64,000 nucleotides of DNA from Manis javanica (taxonomy: Eukaryota > Chordata > Mammalia > Pholidota > Manidae). The position numbers and the translations under genes were made by a program. This document shows positions 14,376 through 25,194 of this stretch, in pieces. Position 1 is the first letter of the stretch; each line of letters opens with the position of its first letter. Below the pieces are notes generated by a model. That model was not told the DNA's origin and did not search any database. It saw only the letters and a list, made by a program, of their open reading frames with translations. The stretch spans positions 42,784,001 through 42,848,000 of the forward strand of contig NC_133158.1 in NCBI RefSeq assembly GCF_040802235.1, read 5' to 3'.

Positions 14376-15689
14376 GGAGAATCCCTGTTCATAGCCATGA
14401 TCTCTTAGTACCTCATGTCATGGAGAGAGACCAAGAACTTAGGGCCTTATATGGTCTCTCCTGAACTTTATTGCTACCTGTTATGGGCGAGAATAATACA
14501 AAGTGAGATGCAATGCTTTGTATATAGTAGAAATTAAATTATTTGTTGATTAGACTTCTCTATCTGGATAGGAAAAATTAGCTAGATTGAAAACAAAAGC
14601 TAAAGGCAGTGTAGAGTATGTATGTCCAGATGTCAAGTGCTAAAAGTTTCATACTTTAATGAACAAAAAACCAGAGCTGATCAGACATGTCAGTTGGAAA
14701 GTACATGTCTAAGGCAGGCCAGCGTTGGGGCTGAGAGCATCGGGCCACAGTAGAGTGATTACATCTTAATGCCACAGTGAATCTCTGCTGGGGAAGAATA
14801 CAGTGTTCTTAGGAAAACCCGCTATTTTGGTGTGTTTCTAATCAATCATCTATTGATTGATCAATCAATTGCTAAGAGATATCATGTTTTACCCTATTTT
14901 TCAGAATGCATTTCCTAAGAACAATGACTGTCTTCACATCACACAATGCAATTGTTATGCTTGGGAAATTAATGCTGGTGCAACACTGTTATCCTGTGTC
15001 AGTTCACATTCCAATTTTCCCAACTGTCCAATAACATTCTTTACAGGTGGTTTTTTGTCTGCTCAGGGATCAGGCAAAGCTTGTGCATTACCTTAGCTGT
15101 TAACAATGAAAATCTGATGTGCTCAGCAACAAAGCTTTTTTGACTTTAGAATTTTGAATGTAAATCTGCCTTTAAAGGAATTATTTCCAGCTTTCTTAAA
15201 AAGAATTATACTGAATACTTAGGAATATGAACTCCAGCCTTGCCTGTATAGACTGATAAGAGGTGTGACTTTAGATGGGATTAAGTCTTCCATTTTTATA
15301 GGTGTCGCTATTACTGTGACCCGTTGTTTCTGTTATCAACTTGCTTTGTCCATGTGTCAGTACCGACAGCATAGAGAGTTCCAGAGAGGCAGCCTCCTAG
15401 GCATGAGAGTTGAGCAATGTCAGTAGATGGGGGGGGCTGTGAGGGGGTGAGATTAGCTGTAGTGGTCAGTCTCGCCTTGTGGGGATTGGGGAGAGGGCAC
15501 AGGCGAGATGATCAGGCAGGTCTGCAAGTGCTGCTGTCTGCCAGTGCAGGTGCTAGGGAGGGAGGGTGGGGACTGAGGCCTCGCAGCACACACAGTAGGC
15601 AGCGCCCTCTCAGGCAGCTCAGCCTTCCACGCCATGGACGTGCCCCTGCCATCGCTACTTACCTATGCCTAGTCTTAGGGACCTACCCA

Positions 15690-16070
15690 CAGGTGAATCA
15701 GCCTGTAGGACAAATTCCTGAAGGTGGGCCTTGCTGGGCCAAGGGCTATGAGCAATTAGAATTGCCTGCGTATTAACAAAAGGCCCAGATGGAGGCTACA
15801 CCAATTTATTCTCCAACCAGGAAGGCATGAGATAGCTTGTCTAGTCTCTTCAAAAAAATCCTTCCTAATGTAATAAAAATTCTCACACGGTTTTGCCTTT
15901 TCTTTTATTATAGTCAGCTTCTCCAATGCTTGAGCCACTGTACTTGCTTCTCTGTGAGCTGGCTGTTGACTGTTCATTTTTCTATTGGGTTATTTCTTTT
16001 TCTTATTGATTCCTAATCGCCTTATATGTGTGAAGGAAACATCTTTTCTGGTATCAATTTAAAATCATTT
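15690..16070 (-). mobile_element. Old L1 fragment, antisense
   Basis: The segment reads like the reverse complement of L1 ORF2/3' sequence: a 'gctgggccaagggctatgagca' block, then 'ctacaccaatttattctccaaccagg..' and a T-rich end. Strongly diverged. Confidence 0.55.
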
Positions 16071-16675
16071 CTTTACCAGTTCACCACCCCTCCTGAACTT
16101 TGCTAATGGTCTCTGCCAGGCAGCGGTCAGCAGGCCAGCTCGCTGTCTCTCAATTCGAGGCCAGGTCGAGACTGGAAGCCCTTCTAGCCCCTTCTGGTCT
16201 TAATATTTTGGGGCCGTAGGTACATTTGATGGAGGGGCCAAAGGTCCACGTAAGCCTCCAACGCCTGGGAGGCGGGGAGCGGCAGCAAGAGGGCCACGGA
16301 TGGTCTGATTCGATGCTGTTCTGACCAGGACGTCATTTTTCCGGAACTTTCCGCAGAGCGTGGACTTCAGGAGACCAGGGCGCCTAGGTCGGGACGCCGC
16401 GCGTCCCTCGGGCTGCCTGCTCCGGCGCCGGTCGGGGCTCCCCAGGAGAGAGGCCCCAGCCACACACCCACTGCACGGGCAGCAGCGTCCAGACCTGATT
16501 CGCCGCCCTCGCTCCATCCCCCGTGAAAATTCCACGCAGCCGTCGGAAGGGTAGTAAAGGGGCGGTGGGGACCAACGCTCCGTGGCTGCCGGCCGCCACC
16601 GGGGAAGGACAGCTGGAGCTGCCGAGTCTCCTTGTGGATGCGGGTCCGCGCCCGCGTCCAGGCCGCCGGCTCCCC

Positions 16676-16942
16676 CACTCCTCACTCCACGCCTCCCGAG
16701 CCCCGTCCACACCGCCCGCTCTCCCACTCCCAGGCCCACGCCCCGTCCTCACCGCCTGCTTTCCCACTCCTCAGTCTACGCCTCCGGCTCCTGGTCCCCG
16801 CCGTCCACTCCCTGCCCGCACCACCGGTTCCCAGTCCACGCCGCCCGCTCTCTCACTCCTCAGTCTACGCTTCCGGCTCCTGGTCCCCACCGTCCACTCC
16901 CTGCCCACACCTCCCGCTCCCAGTCCACGCCGCCCGCTCCCC
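16676..16942 (+). repeat. Tandem repeat, 89-bp period, three units, inside promoter island
   Basis: The marker CACTCCTCA recurs at 16676, 16765 and 16854, exactly 89 bp apart. Units 2 and 3 are close relatives (about ten differences by eye) and unit 1 is more diverged. The + strand is very pyrimidine rich and some copies carry CTTCCGGCTCC or CCTCCGGCTCC. Confidence 0.8.
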
Positions 16943-17012
16943 GTCTCCCGCCGCCACGATCGGTACCGCGTCCCCTCCACCCCGCGCCTCTTCCGCGCCC
17001 TGCGGCCAGCCG

Positions 17013-17030
17013 ACTACAACTCCCACAATG
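17013..17030 (+). promoter_or_regulatory. PRDM15: ZNF143/SBS-type motif overlapping the start codon
   Basis: ACTACAACTCCCACAATG closely resembles the ZNF143 (Staf) promoter motif ACTACAATTCCCAGCATGC. Its last three bases are the ATG of the first PRDM15 coding exon. Such sites are usual within CpG promoters near transcription starts. Confidence 0.6.
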
Positions 17031-17129
17031 TCCCGCCACCGCCCCCCCGCTTCCGGTGCTGCGCAGTTTCCGGAGCGGATCGCAACCCGGAGTCCGGATC
17101 CGATCCCGCTCTGCACATTCCAAAGGCAG
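17028..17129 (+). CDS. PRDM15: PRDM15 first coding exon (long isoform N terminus)
   Basis: The ATG at 17028 opens 34 codons starting MSRHRPPASGAAQFPERIA and ending CTFQRQ, followed by a strong donor, GGCAG/GTAAAG at 17130. This matches my recollection of the N terminus of the long human PRDM15 isoform, which starts MPRRRPPASGAAQF. The frame is also open upstream to 16632, so the start was chosen by that similarity and by an A at -3. The exon ends in phase 0, and the next exon found (41285) starts in phase 0 with VSEM, so direct splicing would add 37 residues before the internal Met. The segment has no recognised domain and is basic and proline rich. Additional 5' exons may lie in the intron; I could not locate any. 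Confidence 0.7.
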
Positions 17130-17248
17130 GTAAAGCCTCGGGCCCCGAGCCCGCCGCCCGCCCCGCGCGCCGCCCCGGCCGGCTGGCCCCGCGCGGCTCC
17201 CGCTCCCGCCGGGCCTGGCCCCGCCGCCCGCCACCCGCCCCGGTCCAG

Positions 17249-17626
17249 CCGCCATGCCGACTGTTCTTTGTTACATTCGCCGGCTGCGGGCGCCGTGGGC
17301 GATCAGAGTCAAAACCCGGCTGGATTTCCCGGAGCCGCTCCGGGATCGCCCTGCGCCGCCCGCGCCCGCCAGCCCCGCGCCTGGCGCTCCGGGCCCGCCG
17401 CCCTGCCCGCCGCCCGCGCGGGCCTCGCTCGCCCGTGGGCGCGGGCGGGGGGCTTCTCTGCTCCGGCCCCAGCCCGCGGTCCCGCCCCCGGGCGTCCTCG
17501 TCGCCGACGGCCCCTCGTGATGTCACTCCCGTGCTGGGCACGGTCCCGGGATCGCACGGGGACCCCTGGACCCCTGCCCCCGCGGTTAGGGAAGCGGGCC
17601 TCGAGGCCGAGACATGGGCCCTCTAG
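17249..17626 (+). other. PRDM15: Possible alternative continuation exon of PRDM15 long isoform
   Basis: After a possible acceptor GGTCCAG ending at 17248, one frame reads PPCRLFFVTFAGCGRRGRSE and on to SRSRSGIALR. This resembles the residues that follow FQRQ in the long human isoform as I remember it. The frame stays open to a stop at 17624-17626 and no donor was fixed. The intron from 17130 would be very short and lacks a good pyrimidine tract, so this may be retained-intron or species-specific coding. Confidence 0.35.
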
Positions 17627-17695
17627 GCCCCCAAGAGCACCGCTCACGCCGTGTCTGTAAACCCGTGGATGGCAGAGGGAACGTGGTGAAATCCG

Positions 17696-17747
17696 TGGGC
17701 AGGTGACATGTGGGGCCTTCTGGGTGGGTGTCTGTTGGGAAGGGGCG
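17696..17747 (+). repeat. Block A, related to 19401-19451
   Basis: About 52 bp containing GGGCAGGTGACATGTGG and GGGTGGGTGTCTGTTGGGAA recur at 19401-19451 with two substitutions and one indel by eye. It lies just downstream of the CpG island. Confidence 0.85.
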
Positions 17748-18879
17748 CGCCGGCGAGCAGGTGAGCTCAGCGCCACCCAGGCGCCGACAGGTGCAGGCCC
17801 TGGCCATGTGGCCTCTGGTGAGAGGTATAGGTGTTTGGGCGAGGGTCAGCTTTGAGAAGACAGAAGTGAAAACTCATTAGGGAAAGAAACATCGACCTAC
17901 CTGATAGTTATAGTTAAGTGTTTATTAAGCTCTTACTACAGTGGTTGAGGTTTTTCCACAGATGCTCAGAAATTGCCCCCACCTCCACCCCAGGGTAGGT
18001 TAAAATGGTAGAAACAGGTGTGTGATCAGAGACATGTGGACCTTGGTGCATTTAAAGCTGCCAGCTCACAAAAACCACCTTTGCTTAAGCCACTTCCATA
18101 AAATCCAGATGACCAGATAAATTTGGGAGAACCCAGCTTGATTCCTGAAGGTATTTTTAAGGATGTAAAGTAAAGGAGCAACTGGTTTTGTGATACATCC
18201 TCAAAGAACATTGAAAACTCTCCGAGAGAGGACAACCACACGGACACTTTTTACAACTGAGGTGCCTCCCCAGTGTCTGCACACCAGGGTATTCAGTTCA
18301 AACCTGGACATTCTCACATTCTCCACATTTTCACTGCTCCCTCGGCTTTTCTGGATCTCCTTGACATCATTGCCTCGTTGTGAATGGTTGAGAAATAGGA
18401 CAGCTATAGTTTGGATTTTGAACGGGGAAAACAGTAATATTTCTCTTTCGTAGAGTTTTTACCTGCTGGTATCTTCAATTCATGCTTTCCCAGAAGAGTT
18501 GCCAATGAAGGCTATACTGGTCCATTTGAGAGGCAGAAAGGACAATTTTTTCTAGAAGACAAATACATACATTACAAAATCAACCCTGACTGCAAGGCTA
18601 ATAGCTTTTTTCAGATTAATTATGTTGGAAAGAAGAAAGAACTCAGCTTGGTTAGGATATGCCTCACATTATCCTTTGGATGTTATCTGTGTAGAAGGCA
18701 GGGAAAAGAACACTTCTTCCATCTTGTAGATTTCAGGCAGCTGTTGGTGACACACGTGATTTCAGAGGTTAGGATTGTCAGCAGTGACTCATGCTTTCAC
18801 ATCCTCCTCTTCACACTGGTGAGGTGTGACCTGTCCAGCTCGCCTCAGGTGGTTCTTGAGTGCTGGTATTCATTCCTTT

Positions 18880-19370
18880 GGCCATTCGCTCACAAATATT
18901 TATTTATTCAGTGGGTGCCTGTCATGTGCTGGGCACTGCAAAGAACAAGAGACAAGGCCCTGCCTGGAGGTCCTAATGTTCTGGAGGGAGGGAGGTGTAG
19001 ACAAAAACAAATCTCTGTAAGGTAGGCAGTAGACAGAGCATGGGGGAGAAGGAAGGAAGCAAGGACTGAAGTGTGGCTGCGTGGTGGGTGGGTTCGGCAT
19101 GCTCGGCTGTTGGGATGGGAAACGTCAGTGAGCAGGGGACCTTGGGACAGAGACTGGTGCAGTGAGGCTCTTGGAGATCTCGTGGGGAGTGTGTCCCAGG
19201 CAGACAAATGGCAAATGCAGAAGCCCTGGGGTGGGGACAAGCTTTGCAGGCCAAGGAAGAGAAAGGCCAGTATGGCCGAGGGAAGGAAGCCCAGGAGGGC
19301 AGTGCAGGTTGTCCACCATTCAGTGTTCATCCTGAGTGCCAGGCGGACACTACTGGGGACTTTGGGCAGG
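18880..19370. repeat. Ancient dispersed repeat (L2/MIR-era), diverged
   Basis: The segment begins 'ttcagtgggtgcctgtcatg' and 'tgctgggcactg', then runs through 'aaatggcaaatgcagaagcc' and 'ctggggtggg'. It is of a kind dispersed across mammalian genomes. Similar wording recurs at 20.64-21.40 kb and 35.85-36.25 kb. Family not assigned. Confidence 0.45.
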
Positions 19371-19400
19371 GGTGGGGCAGGCTCTGTGTCTTCTTAGAGA

Positions 19401-19575
19401 TGGGCAGGTGACATGTGGAGCCCTCTGGGTGGGTGTCTGTTGGGAAGGGCGTGTTTAGGAGAGTGACATAACAGTTTTATTTTAAAAAGTCCCATCGGCC
19501 TTGTTGAACAAAGCTTCTGTAGAAGACGACTGCTTATCAAAATTTGTCCTGTATTGCTGTTTTGATCAGTGGTGG
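19401..19575 (+). repeat. Patchwork of three locally duplicated blocks
   Basis: 19401-19451 copies 17696-17747. 19450-19491 copies 20479-20520 with one mismatch over 42 bp. 19485 to about 19575 copies 20117 to about 20207 with about six mismatches. The blocks abut in a new order, all in the same orientation, and share 2 and about 5-7 bases at the joins. Direction of copying cannot be decided from this sequence alone. Confidence 0.85.
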
Positions 19576-20116
19576 GTGGTGGGAGGAGCCAGTTACTGGG
19601 GTGTGTATGACAGGTGCTGGGGGCCAGGGTGGGTCAGGGGAATCAGGGCCCTGAGGACTACTGGCATCTTCAAACTGCCCCTTGAGGGTAGGACAAACCC
19701 TGGACTGGGGACCAGGGTGTGGGTTCCCACTTTCCCTTCATACTCTGATCCCAAGGAAGGAGTCCTGTCATCATCCTGGGGTTGGTGACCCCCAGCCCCA
19801 GTCTTGGTGTGGGCCATGGCCCAGGGTGTGCAACTTAAGGGTCCCCACAGATGTGTGGGTGTCCAGGGAGTACTGCAGTGTGGTTGGGGACCTCGGGCTT
19901 TCGGCAGATGGAAAGCCTCGTAATACTGGAAGGGGGCGACCTGGGGACATTTATGGTGGGTCACTGACAAGGGCTGTGAAGGATGTGGTGGCAGAGCCCC
20001 CCCCCCCCCACTGCCATTTGCTTGTCTGTGGAAAGGGGTTTCCTGCACGCACGTTTATGGAAACGAAGAATGGAGCAGAACTGAATGTTTGTACGTGATA
20101 TGTGAACTAATTGGGG

Positions 20117-20207
20117 AAAAAGTCCCATCGGCCTTGTTAAACACAGCTTCTGTGGTAGACGACTGCTTATCAAAATGTGTCCTGTATAGCTGTTTTGATC
20201 AGTGGGG
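20117..20207 (+). repeat. Block C, related to 19485-19575
   Basis: The segment from AAAAAGTCCCATCGGCCTTG to GCTGTTTTGATCAGTGG recurs at 19485-19575 at roughly 93% identity by eye. Confidence 0.85.
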
Positions 20208-20478
20208 TTCCAGTTGTTGAAGGGAACTGAGTCCAAGTGAAATTAGCACAAATTTAGGGTGATAGAAAATAAAGGCTAATTTGACATATGCATATTAGTA
20301 AAGTGATCAATAGAGTCATTTCAAGTGCAAATGTGTGACATTGGGTTTAATATCTGTCGTAATGGAAATCAGAGGTCAGAGAAAGGATCGCTGTGAGCTT
20401 CCTGACAGAGAAGAGCCGTTTGTGTGCTCTGTGAGTAGATGGCAGCGGATATCCCACTGTAGTGCTGACTCCGATAGA

Positions 20479-20520
20479 CGTGTTTAGGAGAGTGACATAA
20501 CAGTTTTATTTTAAGAAGTC
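20479..20520 (+). repeat. Block B, related to 19450-19491
   Basis: The 42-bp segment beginning CGTGTTTAGGAGAGTGACAT is repeated at 19450-19491 with a single A/G difference. Confidence 0.88.
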
Positions 20521-23500
20521 AATATTTATAATATGCTGCAAATTACGTCCCTTGCAGCTGTTTAAACTGGAATGAGCAGTTGAAGCTGTCAGCTGAAGGG
20601 CAGGGAATAGTAGCAAGGAGGATGTGTTAGCCAGAGTTAGCAGGGTTATTAACAAGGATGCCTGCAACCAGGCCATCATGTGGGCCCAGGAGCCAGGGAG
20701 GACTGCCGGCTGGGCTGGCAGTGGGGCTTGGAGAGGGTGTTCAAGTCAGTGCTGGGTCCGGAAAGAGAGCAGGCCAGGGAGCTAGCCTCTGTCACCCGGT
20801 GGCGGCTTTGGGCAGGAGGTGGAAGGGAAGGGGCTTAGAAGGAGCTCCCAGTGAGCTGGAAGGAAGACCTTGAGGCCATGGAAGGAGAGAGGGCAGGAGG
20901 GATGCTTGCCTGCCAGAGCTGAGCCACGGCCATTGGGTGAAGGGCCAGGAGACCAGACAGAAGGTGGCCTGGCTGTAGGAGCGCTTTGGTGGAGCCGTGG
21001 CTGTGAGCCTTCCGATCAAGAGAGACCTGGAGGGGAGGACCTTTTCCAATAAAAGGAAACAGAAGTGGGGCTTTAGAGAAAAACATTGTTGTTTGTTCTA
21101 AGGAGTAAGCTCTGTGTGAGGCAGGTATAAACAGTGCAAGGATGTAACTTGCCGCCACAGAGAGAGGTGTGTAATCGGTAAGGTGCAGGTGTCATTGGGC
21201 CTCCCAGGGAAATTGGGTGTAGTGTGCCTGTGTGTGCCTGACGGTGCGGCCAAGAGGAGAGGAGGGGCCATTTGGATGGAGTCTTAAAGATTAGGTAGGA
21301 GTTTGAAAGATGGAGGAAGAAAGTTTTTGGAAGGGGAAATAAAAGGAAAGGGGCATAGAGGCTGGGAAGTCCATCGTGGATGATTTGGGTGGAGAGGGAC
21401 CTGTGGTCTCCCTTAGGGGTGGTTTAAAGTCATGTGGGACCTCTTGCAGCCTCTGATCCTAATACAATCTGAAGAAGCACCTCGAGTCCCCCAGGGCCCG
21501 TGGCATCCTATTTCTGCACACTGGCATAAGACAGGAGCTCGGATTTCCCAGAGAGGACGCCGTCTTTACCTGAGCCGGGCTGCATGTTACCAGCTCCTCT
21601 TGGCTTATTTTCAGCGTTCAGCCTGGTCTGCATCTTCAGCTCACAGCTGTGAGCATTGATATGGTTCGAGTATCTTCAGGAAACCCTTATGAAATGGCCT
21701 CCTGCTGTTGATGAGACTGGAGGCAAACTCATTATAAGTCAAGTGTCCTTAAATCATGTGTGGGAGGAGCCTCCATGGGATAATGTGGCAGAACTTGCCC
21801 CCTGCCTCCTGGCTCTTGGGTGAGGGTGGAGAGAAGATGGTGTCTGCTGGACAGAGTCTGTCTTTGGGAAGGAGTGTTCCATGTGTTTTGTAGCTCTTGA
21901 GGCCTTTGGTCTTTCATAAGTTGAAAAAATATATATGCTAATTTGTTATAGTAAGTTTGCCTTTTGTTGTGACCAAAAACTAAATGCAGTTTAAGTGCCA
22001 TATTAGTCAAGAGGTTGAAAAAATTCCTTGTTCTGACCAGGCTGCCTTAATTCTGCTAAGTGGTCCTATTGTCTCAATGCCATCATGTCCGTCTGGGTTA
22101 TTCCCCAAGCATGTCAGACTTTTCTGGGCCTTGTTCTCTACCACCTCCTCCTCTCTGCAGCCTTGCGCTGAGCATGCATGAGAATCTCACCATCGAAGCT
22201 CCCAGGGTGCCTAGTTTTAAAACATCTTGCCTGGCACATGCACCTATTATTAAGTAAGAATCAGGCCTTACCCCTGTACTCTCACCGTTTTTTTGGTTAA
22301 GTAAAAACATGACTCTCAGAGCATCAATCAGCATGATAAAGTCAACACTACCTCCTGAGGTTTCCATTGTTAAGGTGGCCGAGTGCAGACCTTCCTTTCT
22401 TACCCTTCTTTGCCCAGAAATCCCTCTTAAGGAACCAGGCATGAAAATCAGGAATAGAGATGTTGTCTTTGATGAAACCAAGAAGTTCAGAAAGAGAAGA
22501 GGAATGAAATTACAAAAGAAATAACACAAGAAAATCTTCAGGCTGAAGGACACGAATGTTAGGTGAGAGGGCCCCAGGCCAGCACTCAGCATCAGGGAAG
22601 GCCTGGAAACGTGAGATCACCAGAGCTAAAACAAAAGTGCCACAAGACTCCAGGGGTGAGGAGTCCTATACTAAGGTGTGCTTGCTGGAAAGATAGTTGA
22701 GTACAGGAGGCTGAAGGACCATTGAGTACTCCAGCTGTCATGTGAGACTAGTATTAAGACAGTTGCAGACACGCCAAGTCCCTGGAAAAGATTCACCTCC
22801 TGTGCACCACTCTAAGTACACTACAGCATAAATGCTGTCTAGATTGAAGGAAAAACCAAGAAAATGGGGGCAAAGGGACCCAGGAAATGAGAGCTCCACC
22901 CCAAAGGAAGCCCAGGTGACAGTGAGCCTGCACGGAGCCTGTGTCAGACATGGAGGGCACTGGACAGGGAATGGTGGGCTCAGGAACACAGTGGAAGCCG
23001 TGGACTGTGTCAGTGGCTTAACTTTGTGAAAAACGAACACAAGGAGATGCTGTTGCAGGATTTGGGAAGATGTAGCCATAGGTGCCTTCCCCCCAACACT
23101 GCCTCCACCATCGCCAGAATGTACACAACTGCACACAATGAAACCTCCACACAAACAGCAAAAGTAACATGCAGCAAGCTCTAATGCACACACAAAACAA
23201 ATAACACAATCATGCACAACAGTAACAAAATACAAGAACAAAGCAAATATAAAAAAATGAATTACAGTTAAAAGGAGCATATTAATAATATATTTGTTTA
23301 AGCAAAGAGTACATAATATTTTCAGTCATAATATCATATACACTGATATGACCAAAATTCTGTTGTTGGATGACGGGAGCAGAAGAGTATAAGAAAGCTA
23401 AGTGTTCATCTCCCGTGAGGATGAAAAGCACAACACCCAACGTTGAGGAGTTAGGGGCTCTCAGGAGAAGCATGTTACTTTTACTTTAAGATGCAGAAGT

Positions 23501-24479
23501 AGATGTAACAGAAAAAATGAAAGAGTTGAGAGGGGTCAACCTGGGAACCAGGATGGGATGTGAGGCACTTGGGTTTCTTAGATGTGTGCCTTATATATTC
23601 ATGTTAATAGAACAGAAATGATCCTAGATAAGAAAAAGAGAAAGAAGGGGAGCAAAGACCTTCTTTGTCAAATTGTAAGGCCTGCCCTGAGGGAGGCTTG
23701 AGATGGGCCAAAGGGCAGGTTTGGGTCACATAGGTCATGCTGGCCACTCAGGTGCACCTCCCACTCTGTTTCCCACATATGGAAACACGGAGGAGCTGGG
23801 ATCCTGAAGTCAAGAATCTGCTGACGTGGCTACCATGGTAGCAGGAAGCCCACTGTTCCATTCCACTGCCCTCCTGTCTTGGGACGTGCGGAGTGGGCTC
23901 TCAGCCACTGCAAGTACCTTTGGGACCCGCTGTTGCCTGCAGTTCCTGGACTGGGACCAGTGTATTTGATGAAGTTGCTCTTGGAAATTAGCCTGCAGAC
24001 AATGGAATGCCCACAGATGGTTATGGAGCCCAGCTGGGTCTGCTGGGCAGTACCTACTAGACTCAAATTCTGTCCCCATGGTGTACACCCTGTGGCAGGG
24101 AGAAAGGAGGTGGGCATAAACATGGACAGGGAAAGTGCAGAAATAAAAACTGGGCACAGGAAGTCACATAATGCAGCTGGAGCCAAGCATCTTGTGTAAT
24201 GGGAAAGAGGACTAGGCAGAAAGGGAAGGTAACGCAGTTTACAGAGCTGCCAGTGCCAAATTCATAGATTTGAACATTTCTGGCTAATAAGCAAAGGGGA
24301 GTGGTTGCTGTAGCACACCATTTCTTTATAAGTTGAAAGCTTACTTTTGAAAAGTAGATACATAGCAAAGTAGTGATGGAGATAAGGTCTTGTAATGGAA
24401 ATGTTTGAGGGCTACTGTGTTATGAGGTTGTAATGATGAGCTATAATTTCAAAACCATACCTGTGCAGGTTGGAAATGG

Positions 24480-24610
24480 GCTCCGAGTAGATATCCAACA
24501 CTCTCGTGTACACATGAGGATACCAAGGCCCATGGAGGGAAATTAACTAACTGAGGTTTCTCCCATCCAGTCAGTGCCAGGGCCAGACTCACACCCTGGT
24601 CCCTGGAGCC
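24480..24610 (+). mobile_element. MIR fragment
   Basis: Diverged MIR core: 'acatgaggataccaaggccc', then a 'taactgaggtttctcccatccagtcagtgccag' type segment. Confidence 0.5.
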
Positions 24611-25194
24611 CATCCTCTTACAATAGGACCAGGCCCTTCCCTGATATTGACACACCCAGGGTCTGTGCTCCTGACTATGGTTCTCTAGCATGTTAATGAG
24701 CATGTACAGAAGTGGTCTTGGCCCAAGTAAGTGCAGGAACCACTGGGCTAAACACACTTCAGCAGATTAGTATTGCAGGACTTCTCAGGGCCTTCAAGGT
24801 GCCAGTGTGCATGAGGACTCCAGGGCGGAAATCTGTAATGTTCCCGAATTCATTTGCCAGAGAGTTCCTCTCTACCCGCCTCTGCCTGCCACCCCCCAGG
24901 GCATTGTTCAGGACTGCTCACACACATTTGTGAAGGGAGTTCCTGTTGGCTTGCTTTCCCTGAAAGCTTTTAATATTGTCACAGAGGCCTATGCTCAGTG
25001 GTACAATGTCTTGCTTGCTTGAAAAGTTCCCTGAATCTAGATCAGGGCTGACTACTGAGCACTTGATGAGGCTGATCCAAATTAAGATAGGTTGTAAGTA
25101 TAAAATACATGCTGGATTTCTGAGACTTAGTTTGAAAAAATTGTTATTTTTACATGAATTAGATAGTGAAATGATATTTTGGATGTATTCTGTT

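Larger units (their letters stand above)
12361..16330. other. Intergenic region between C2CD2 and PRDM15
   Basis: No supportable gene. It contains a near-complete MIR (about 14.15-14.38 kb), an 18-bp perfect palindrome (14852-14869), an antisense L1 fragment (15.69-16.07 kb) and otherwise unique sequence. GC content rises sharply after 16.3 kb. Confidence 0.6.
16335..17600 (+). promoter_or_regulatory. PRDM15: CpG-island promoter of PRDM15
   Basis: A sharp rise in GC and CpG density, with GC boxes and several TTCCGG (ETS-type) cores near 16337, 16867, 17050 and 17068, surrounds the first coding exon. A ZNF143-type motif overlaps the ATG. There is no TATA box, as expected for a broad CpG promoter. 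The transcription start is not visible and is inferred to be upstream of 17028. The long frames across the island on both strands come from high GC and are not genes. Confidence 0.75.

Noticed and set aside
14852..14869. Perfect 18-bp palindrome ATTGATTGATCAATCAAT
   Set aside because: It is a short AT-rich ATTG/CAAT run of the kind expected by chance in intergenic DNA; no associated element was found.
16523..17660. Very long overlapping open frames (up to 367 codons) across the CpG island on both strands
   Set aside because: They arise from GC-rich, stop-poor sequence. Only the 34-codon segment with a good donor and family resemblance was kept, plus a low-confidence note on the following frame.
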